A stretch of 28,599 nt of DNA from a virus. The number at the start of each line of letters is the position of its first letter. Position 1 is the first letter of the stretch. Of this stretch, positions 23,701 through 28,599 are shown one piece after another. The notes below the pieces were generated by a model. That model was not told the DNA's origin. It made no database searches and saw only the letters and a list, made by a program, of their open reading frames with translations. The stretch lies in IMG/VR virus record IMGVR_UViG_3300021962_000494, positions 1-28,599 of that record; one strand, written 5' to 3'. Made by a program: the position numbers and the translations under genes.

Positions 23701-26700
23701 TATCAATACAAATTAATTCATGTTCAGCAGAACTCAATCCATAAACTGGCGCATCAATGGAAACTTCATTTACTGAACCATATGGAGTTTTACAAGATAC
23801 TGATCCTTCATCAACTATTTGTTTTGTTTGGGAGTTCCTAACTAATAAATTAGGTGGTGATGCATATCCAGATCCTGGATCTAAAATATCAATACTTTCT
23901 AAAGTATTTGAATTTTTTAATAGAATAACCGGATAAATGTAAGCTTCTGGTCTTAAGGTTTTGTCTGAAAAATATTCAAACCCTTGATTGATTATCCTAT
24001 ACTTACTTATATTCCCTATGTTTGATGATTTTGGAACGATTAAAGCATTTTTTCCATATTTAGTATTAATTTTTTTCAATTCTGGTAAGTAATCGTACCC
24101 GTAACCTGGATTTAAAATATTTAATTTTTTAATTCCCCCCATAGCTCGGGTGGAATTTGTAGAATACTTTAAAACATCACAAGCACCTTGAGAATAGTTA
24201 TTTCTTTCGGGAAAGTCTATTAAATTAATATTAAATGTTGTACTTCCAACCCCAAATATACTGTAGGATCCATTGTAAATACTATCAACGAATGATATTC
24301 TGGAATTATTGTATTCGGTTTGAATATCGTCAAGTTTTAAAACTCTACCATTTTTCTCTAAAGAATAAAATAAATCTTGAGAATAATTTTTATTATACTT
24401 TAGATTTATTAATGCTGAAGAACCATCACCAATAGTTCCTATACCTATAACAGATTGCCTTTCTGGAGTCCCATAGTATTCTTTAGTGAAATTACTATCA
24501 GAGTAGAATTTAAATTTATATCCAGATAGAGAAGTGTTAGAAACATCAAAAACTAATGTTGAATTTTTAGGTACACTTATATTTGGAGTTACTAAACTAA
24601 TTTGATGAAGATTTCCACCAATACTGCTAAATTTTACTACCTTAGGTGGATATGCCAAAGAATCTTTATATGTTTCTGAAAGTTGTAAATTATTACTATC
24701 AAGAACATGTGCATAGTATTCACCAGTACTCAATCCAGAAATGATAAGGTCATTACAATCATAGAATATTCTATCTCCATTTTTCAATTGGTGATTTTGA
24801 ATTGTAATTTTACTATCAACAATATTTACTGATGTTGAAGAAAATCCAATTGTATTGATTAACAATCTATTATAATTTTTATTAAATAAAACCCTGACAA
24901 TATTAGAGTTTCCAATTCCAACTGAAGTTTTTGGTTTTAATTCTAATTTAATTAAATCTCCAGACAAAAGATTATGGTATGTTGATACTGAAACTCTTGA
25001 ATTAATTTTAGAGACTTTTCCTTTTACTTGATTGAAATTACTTTCAATAGAAAATTCATTCTCATTTGGAATTGGTTCTAGTAAAAATAGACCATTAGTA
25101 TTTGATACTGAACTTATTCCAGTAACTAATCCAATAAAATCTTTAGACTTATTAATTATATAAACTTTTTGGAAAGAACTATCTGCAGGTGGAAGGTTGA
25201 AACTTTGTGAATTTGGGGAGTTTGCAACAACAAGAGAAGGACCTCCTGGTTTTTTTCTTAGTATGGCTTCTTGACCATTCTTAAACGGATGATTGGGAAT
25301 ATAAATTGATTGCGTTTGAACTGTAATTGGATTTATTACGTTACCAACTATATAACTCCTATTGATACCTACACCTGGCGTTGTTCCTATGCCAACAGAT
25401 TGGATAGGATTAAAGTAAATTTTATCATTTATCTTAGAATCAAAAAACTTAGTTCTAGCATTAAGTAAAAACTCATTTTGTAAAACATTAAATTCTAATG
25501 GTGCAGTATGGGCAAATCCAACATCTGCTCTTTTAACTCTAATAATAGACTGATCCTCAAATATATTAAGGACTGTCAAAATTTCAGTTTCTATCTTTAT
25601 TTGACTATCTACTTTAATAGACCTAGGAATCGGAGTTATTACAATATCTTGAACATATCCAGGAACTGTATTCAGTGCCATAGAGGACAATAATGTTGCT
25701 GTTTCAGTTTTTACTCCAATAGTATTAACTCTTTTTAAACCAGATATTGAAGTAGTTAATCCAGATATATTTACATAATCTGCATTTTTTAATTCATGAT
25801 ATGGAGAGTATCTTATAACAATATTATTTTCATACCAAGATAAAGTCACATTATCATATGATAAAGTAGAAGTCGTAATGTCTGTAATATCAATACCTTC
25901 TACTTCAGAAACAATAGCTCTTAAACCTCCTCCATTTCCATTTGAACTTTCAAAAACACATGAATCTCCAATCTTATAATCTTGACCAGGATTTAAAATA
26001 TTCAATCCATCTACAAATCCTTTAGAAATATCTTCAACTTCAGTAATTTGATTTACAAACTCATTAGACTCTAATAAGAATTCGCTACCACCATATGGAT
26101 CATTTACCTTATACGGAAAAGTATTACGTATTAATTTGGAACTATTGAAATCATAATATTGATCCAGTGTTCTGTTTTCTTGTATAAAATCAGATCTATA
26201 ATAATCTCCAACAAAAAATGGGTAGTAACCTGTAAGATTTTGTGTTAATGTGTCGGGAATTGTAGTTGCAAAATAGGCATATACTCCATCTGGAAAATTC
26301 GGAGTTTTGCAAAATCTCCCATTGTAAATATCTAAGTCACCACTATTTGTAAACTTATAATCTTCAGTAAAAAATCCCAACTCAAATCCAGTAGGCCTGT
26401 CAAAAACATTAGAAAGACTTAATGAATATCCAGACTCTATTCTCTTAATAGGAGTATTAAAATCTCCTGGTTCAGTATATCCATATGGTCCATATATTGG
26501 ATTTCCATCATATGCCCATCCAATAATTTCAGAATGCTTAGTTGAATTTTCTCCAAAATAATCAAATAGTTGATTATCATAACTTAATATAGAATATTTT
26601 AAGTTATTGTTATCAGTCTCAGACAAAAGTCTCGATCCAAACCTTTTTTGATTGTTTATAGTTAAAGATCTAATTTTAGTGTTAAATATTGCTCCAGTAC

Positions 26701-28599
26701 CAGAAGAAACAATATCTATTGTGGTGGTAGTTTGCTTATATCCACCACCTGAATTAATTACTACAACCTCTTTTAATTTTTTATTAACTACGACAGCACG
26801 AAGTATGCAACCAATACCATCACCATTTACAACTAAGTCTGGAACTGAATGATAGTCTGCTCCAGAATATAATACATTAACTTTGACAATCTTTCCATCT
26901 TTAACCACTGGTCTAACTTCAGCACCCTCACCTCCAAAAACTTTAATACTCGGAGATCTCTGTGTGTTTAATATTTTTGAACCATATCCAGATCCTTTTT
27001 CATATAGATAAACTTCTTTTATAGATCCTTTAACTACCGGTGTTAATGTAATTTTTTCATTGGCAAAAGATGTATTAGCGTAAGATACGCTAATGTTAAC
27101 TTTTATTGGTGGATATTTGAAAATATGATATCCGGAACCGGTTGAATTTAGAGATACATACTTACCTCTTTCATAATTTGAAGTTATAGATGCTCCTATT
27201 CCAGCATCGGATAATTTAAAGGAATCATCATCTATTTTAGTTACTAAGTAAGAACTTAATGTTGATAGACCAGAAATTATTTGATCTGAAGAATAATACT
27301 CAACTACATCTCCGGACTTTAAATTATGGTTTTTATATTCAATTACATTAAAAAATGTATTAATTCCCGAATAATTTACATATAGTTGTCTATTTTCATA
27401 TCCACTTCCAGGATTTACAACTTTAATGCTTTTTAAAATATTTTTAGACTTAGTCCTAAATTTGTGCAAACCACCATTATTAACTGTGGTAAATCCCACA
27501 GTGTTAATACCAAGATTAAAAGAATTTAAATTTGGATATAATTGAATTGACCGTGTGTTTAAAACTTTAACATAATATCTTGCTCCGTTTGCTAAGAATT
27601 TATTCTGGCTTACATTTGTCCCATTGAAGGGTCCAATGCCTATACTGGGGTTGCCATTATTACTATAGTAAACTTCCTCTCCATTTTTTAACCTATGTTG
27701 ATCTTCAAAAGCTATTGCTTCATTTTCAATATCTAATCCACCACCATCAAAAATTCCTCTGGCATCAAATGTTAATTCTCTAAATCTTAAATCCAAAACA
27801 GGAGATAAAACTGCACCAGTTCCATTACCTCCAGTGATTGTTAATGAAATAATCTTATCAATTTCAAAATCTTGCGGATCTACAAAAACGTCTGTAACTG
27901 ATCCAGTGATAACTGGAGACACTAGAGCAGTTGTTCCCCCTGATACTAGGGGATTATCGACAATTAATTTTGGTGGATTAATAACATCAAAATTTTTACC
28001 AGCATTAATAACTTGAACAAAATCTAGTGGCCCATAATAAATCTTATCTAAACTCTTATAATTAGATATTTCTACACCATCAACAAACATTCCAACAGTT
28101 CCAGGTTCAGTTGGTATTTGTGAACTAGAAAAAATATTTTGAGTTAATGGGAATTTTTTTAAAAGTTTTTGTGGACTAATTTTTTGAGATCTATCTTTAT
28201 ACAGAATAAATCTATGGTATCCAGAATTTATATTCTTTTTGAATTTAGTGTAATTGGTAGATCCAATAAAAGATCTTGATGCATATAATCTAATTTTATT
28301 TGTAGATTCTAAAATCTCAACATAATAGGATTCATTTGGTATTAAACCTTCCAATTTATTATTTTCCGGAAAATAAAATACTCTGTCCCCAGTTACAAAA
28401 TTTGTACCCTGATTGAATGCAATAATCGAATAAGTATCATCTTCTACATCATATCCTTGCAAAAATTGATTATTTTGATCAATATTGTATCCCTTAGATA
28501 TTTCTGAAAATATTATTTTACTTTTTATTTCATAGCTTGGTAAAGAATTAGATGCTAAGTATGCAAAGTTATTAGAGTCAGTATATAAATTTTGAACAT
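17753..28599 (-). CDS. Giant tail/baseplate structural protein (partial; at least 3614 aa, N-terminus outside window)
   Basis: One uninterrupted frame to the right edge. The TTG at 28462 is not a credible start: the frame stays open for another 45 codons (translated by hand, e.g. NLYTDSNNFAYLASNSLPSY). It fills the place of T4 gp7, directly before gp8, but I cannot show homology to T4 gp7 (1032 aa). It is probably a baseplate wedge or fibre-platform protein. It is dominated by GxGY units (NPGSGYENRQLY, NSGGGYKQTTT, DPGSGYASPPNL, SPGVGYTDGNVQ) and GIGT/VGIG motifs. Residues about 643-758, counted from the TTG at 28462, form a YHYH-like domain (GWAYDGNPIYGPYGY ... NGRFCKTPNFPDGVYAYF). Residues about 2836-2935 are a helical module (DAANLIDSNKQLIAEVAVGR). 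The C-terminus ends YGLRDTGSVRKLFT. No signal peptide or transmembrane segment is visible. Confidence 0.85.
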   Translation of the reverse strand, partial: VQNLYTDSNNFAYLASNSLPSYEIKSKIIFSEISKGYNIDQNNQFLQGYDVEDDTYSIIAFNQGTNFVTGDRVFYFPENNKLEGLIPNESYYVEILESTNKIRLYASRSFIGSTNYTKFKKNINSGYHRFILYKDRSQKISPQKLLKKFPLTQNIFSSSQIPTEPGTVGMFVDGVEISNYKSLDKIYYGPLDFVQVINAGKNFDVINPPKLIVDNPLVSGGTTALVSPVITGSVTDVFVDPQDFEIDKIISLTITGGNGTGAVLSPVLDLRFRELTFDARGIFDGGGLDIENEAIAFEDQHRLKNGEEVYYSNNGNPSIGIGPFNGTNVSQNKFLANGARYYVKVLNTRSIQLYPNLNSFNLGINTVGFTTVNNGGLHKFRTKSKNILKSIKVVNPGSGYENRQLYVNYSGINTFFNVIEYKNHNLKSGDVVEYYSSDQIISGLSTLSSYLVTKIDDDSFKLSDAGIGASITSNYERGKYVSLNSTGSGYHIFKYPPIKVNISVSYANTSFANEKITLTPVVKGSIKEVYLYEKGSGYGSKILNTQRSPSIKVFGGEGAEVRPVVKDGKIVKVNVLYSGADYHSVPDLVVNGDGIGCILRAVVVNKKLKEVVVINSGGGYKQTTTTIDIVSSGTGAIFNTKIRSLTINNQKRFGSRLLSETDNNNLKYSILSYDNQLFDYFGENSTKHSEIIGWAYDGNPIYGPYGYTEPGDFNTPIKRIESGYSLSLSNVFDRPTGFELGFFTEDYKFTNSGDLDIYNGRFCKTPNFPDGVYAYFATTIPDTLTQNLTGYYPFFVGDYYRSDFIQENRTLDQYYDFNSSKLIRNTFPYKVNDPYGGSEFLLESNEFVNQITEVEDISKGFVDGLNILNPGQDYKIGDSCVFESSNGNGGGLRAIVSEVEGIDITDITTSTLSYDNVTLSWYENNIVIRYSPYHELKNADYVNISGLTTSISGLKRVNTIGVKTETATLLSSMALNTVPGYVQDIVITPIPRSIKVDSQIKIETEILTVLNIFEDQSIIRVKRADVGFAHTAPLEFNVLQNEFLLNARTKFFDSKINDKIYFNPIQSVGIGTTPGVGINRSYIVGNVINPITVQTQSIYIPNHPFKNGQEAILRKKPGGPSLVVANSPNSQSFNLPPADSSFQKVYIINKSKDFIGLVTGISSVSNTNGLFLLEPIPNENEFSIESNFNQVKGKVSKINSRVSVSTYHNLLSGDLIKLELKPKTSVGIGNSNIVRVLFNKNYNRLLINTIGFSSTSVNIVDSKITIQNHQLKNGDRIFYDCNDLIISGLSTGEYYAHVLDSNNLQLSETYKDSLAYPPKVVKFSSIGGNLHQISLVTPNISVPKNSTLVFDVSNTSLSGYKFKFYSDSNFTKEYYGTPERQSVIGIGTIGDGSSALINLKYNKNYSQDLFYSLEKNGRVLKLDDIQTEYNNSRISFVDSIYNGSYSIFGVGSTTFNINLIDFPERNNYSQGACDVLKYSTNSTRAMGGIKKLNILNPGYGYDYLPELKKINTKYGKNALIVPKSSNIGNISKYRIINQGFEYFSDKTLRPEAYIYPVILLKNSNTLESIDILDPGSGYASPPNLLVRNSQTKQIVDEGSVSCKTPYGSVNEVSIDAPVYGLSSAEHELICIDNSNGVGIVSITTSKSGGIATCVLITPVINGFLNPPFAVGDEIFVENIVNQGEGTGYNSSNYNYEFFKVTSYENTNPAVLEFNVSGFSSNPGIAKPYQSGYATIVNKNKYPKFKLNQNFGKFIKGESLLIKGDGGFVEHDLYVEESKKDYIKVSGYYVYALKTDDIIKGKESGVLASVSSLIPNNAKFEVNYSNSVVDGWTSDTGKMNETHQVIEDNDYYQNLSYTIKSNINYEKFIDPVNRLVHVSGLKNFGDLQVESKTKLISVGSTSRDQIILDIFNEKRVDTINNYLFVTDYDTFTGSGGVKKSKYLKVNKSLTDYIKCISNRVLPIDDISKKFASKDNERDLFTDIYEFIDSDDYSKYLIQVIDPLSKKYSLIELIVFIINKDIYTFERSSLSNFSGKLGDFSGVLDDFDNKKLRFYPADPYNTDYDIKFIQSSFGKIISQSKVGINTLSVGCIDLMGKYSEVGIGSTSTLLKLPKNYIKGFVADLYLFDTVKFDTNIVEVVVDHDGQNTFLSEYYVDNQVGVSTNYFGTFEAKIGPDDYLYFNFTNNLNTKVSINGRIVGFGRTELGIGTSRFLFPGQPAGSERSARYQSNYTHNVGISTVLELNVNLESSVKSLVRVSYGNTTAIHQVICVQNEEDIYTEQYPFLSVGNNTGIGTFGGEYNGTKFLLKFYPDDSVTDKVLVQSYNEIIYTFSDYDNEALGISGANEITFDHVIENVKLSAYDGINGLRANRLEFDAKYSNFPIFKKTFNPSDTIDYENNLLKIKNHFFSTGEKLIYKPVSTFVGVGQSSIGIGQTTNSSGFLTNVLPSDVYAIRINEDQIRLSTTRESALSGIYVTFTSPGEGNAHELEMTKKLEKSVISIDGIVQKPLSYTGIKYKLVNNYGQISAATSYFSMSGISTIKPTDLLKVDDEFMLVTSVGIGTTNIGPITAGIGTLQLVNVKRGFAGTISSTHTDFTDAIVYRGSFNIVGSKIYFTQPPRGSARNIRDLSNLPYPTSSFGGRVFLRQDYTTNTLYDDISDKFTGIDQYYRLSVQGINTTGIETGSGVVFINGVFQTPSTENNQNNNYRLEQNAGISSVVFTGITSTNGMVINSEYDINQNLLPRGGLVVSLGSTQGLGFAPLVGASVTAVINPSTGSIISVGLGSTDVFGSGYNHVVSIGVTDANHTGAAATITATVGVGGTLAFNVVYGGTGYVNPVISVPDPSYENLPIIGVSRRGIGNTTESGKNMLLSIEVGPNSRKIPGKNADAANLIDSNKQLIAEVAVGRMLAAYPSFTIPGGNQNCIDDVIDVLESITYNLRYSGNDKVYDAAKIYVDNPILLSGEQTESIYVYEQVKSLAIQAMRNETININGYSSLTQHKDNTVIGDVSGVPGVYGPSDCVDVSSAIGSFVGIVTNAIAYSTLPTKTVAEGSLYEVKSFKIERSGYGFQLGDVFKPVGLVTDRGLVSPLSEFELTVTEVFSDTFASWQFGELDYIDSIKNLQDGVRKRFPLYYKGQLLSFEKDLANSQYPNIDLDQVLVIFVNGVIQQPKVAYTFEGGSSFLFQEAPIKEANIAIFFYRGTREVDTLFVDINETLKIGDSVQVRKLNTIESTRDQELRRIEDFSGSDLVQTNIYTGFGIDENNERPLDWIKQKRDLTINGELVYKTRDSLESQVYPTAKIIKNFAITDDKLFVDDAEFFNYEENNYGVIIDKYNGLVVHSDDPVSASVTAIVSNDGSISSLDIVSPGVGYTDGNVQIKISAPNKIGVGIGTTALAIGTASNGSLIGPITILDPGFGYNKDNPPQVITVLPDINTDLLQFERQSQFVPIARGFSGIVTGITTTTGTNGNPLALKFFVRRSPTSATFDDLEVGYPIYIYDTAVGSGLTSIDSENSSTVGIGTQFVNNIYYVHNIIRLGPEAIITSNIHSSTNVSGIQTSSNFLNPIGKFSWGILSKVKGGSVAIAVTGLTVDSGLSTFPTIQRRKYGLRDTGSVRKLFT
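19655..19955 (-). other. Helical module inside the giant protein (ADAANLIDSNKQLIAEV)
   Basis: A predicted alpha-helical segment (ANLIDSNKQLIAEVAVGRM ... NCIDDVIDVLESITYNLRY ... YDAAKIYVDNP) in an otherwise beta-rich protein. As I recall, near-identical modules recur in structural proteins of T4-like cyanophages; function unknown. Confidence 0.6.
26188..26536 (-). other. YHYH-like domain in the giant protein
   Basis: Carries the GWAYDGNPIYGPYGY core, the NGRFCKTPNFPDGVYAYFATT segment and a closing YYPFFVGDYYRSD, which correspond to the conserved blocks of the YHYH family. The namesake Tyr-His-Tyr-His at the start of the domain is not seen upstream of residue 643. Confidence 0.7.

Noticed and set aside
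463-28016. Plus-strand ORFs of 60-134 codons (e.g. 6341-6745, 10564-10923, 4247-4540)
   Set aside because: All lie antisense to clear minus-strand genes. Their Pro/Val/Ile-rich translations mirror the Gly/Thr-rich repeats, and none has a recognisable motif or ribosome-binding site.
28460-28462. TTG at 28462 as the start of the giant gene
   Set aside because: The frame stays open to the window edge (45 further codons) with no stop, and those residues look like ordinary coding sequence.
1-28599. tRNA genes, CRISPR arrays, insertion sequences, integrase/att sites, host-derived metabolic genes
   Set aside because: None was seen. The window is filled edge to edge with structural and packaging genes, with only short junctions between them.

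Overview
This window is an AT-rich block of the virion-structure region of a T4-like marine myovirus. It most resembles the cyanophage (Synechococcus/Prochlorococcus) branch, although a related pelagiphage cannot be excluded from this region alone. Every credible gene lies on the minus strand, so transcription runs from high to low coordinates. Gene order in the direction of transcription is: giant baseplate/tail structural protein, gp8, 2400-aa DUF4815-type protein, two small genes, a 114-aa virion protein, gp13, gp14, gp15, gp16, a 671-aa modular protein, an endonuclease VII-like HNH gene, a 104-aa candidate internal head protein, a 515-aa structural protein, then gp17. gp8, gp13-gp17 follow T4 order and are recognisable by conserved motifs.

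Layout by region. 17753-28599 is one uninterrupted reading frame of at least 3614 codons that runs off the right edge. It is rich in GxGY beta repeats and GIGT motifs, and carries a YHYH-like domain and a helical module. 8593-17725 holds gp8, the 2400-aa protein with a polyproline-flanked ITN-repeat segment, and two small overlapping ORFs, one of 58 codons at 8593-8769. 4772-8573 is the neck, tail-completion and packaging cluster: a 114-aa virion protein, gp13, gp14, gp15 and gp16, several with TAATG stop/start overlaps. 420-4758 is an accessory island that separates gp16 from gp17, which are adjacent in T4. 1-408 is the N-terminal part of the large terminase, with a Walker A motif.

Regulation. 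T4-type late promoters (TATAAATA or NATAAATA, minus strand) lie just upstream of gp8, the 114-aa gene, the HNH gene and the 104-aa gene; a weaker candidate precedes the 2400-aa gene. The promoter of the HNH gene lies in the loop of a perfect 20-bp inverted repeat whose downstream arm contains that gene's ribosome-binding site and start codon. This is the arrangement known in T4 for genes e, soc, 49 and I-TevI: read-through mRNA hides the start, and mRNA begun at the late promoter exposes it. A 10-bp direct repeat flanks the HNH gene and suggests it was inserted between the 671-aa gene and the 104-aa gene.

Together these genes would build the baseplate and fibre-attachment region (giant protein, gp8, 2400-aa protein), close the head and join the tail (gp13, gp14, gp15), package DNA (gp16, gp17), and probably supply head-internal or decorating proteins (671-aa, 104-aa, 515-aa). 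No tRNA, CRISPR array, IS element or plus-strand gene was found, and no gene-free stretch exceeds about 30 bases.
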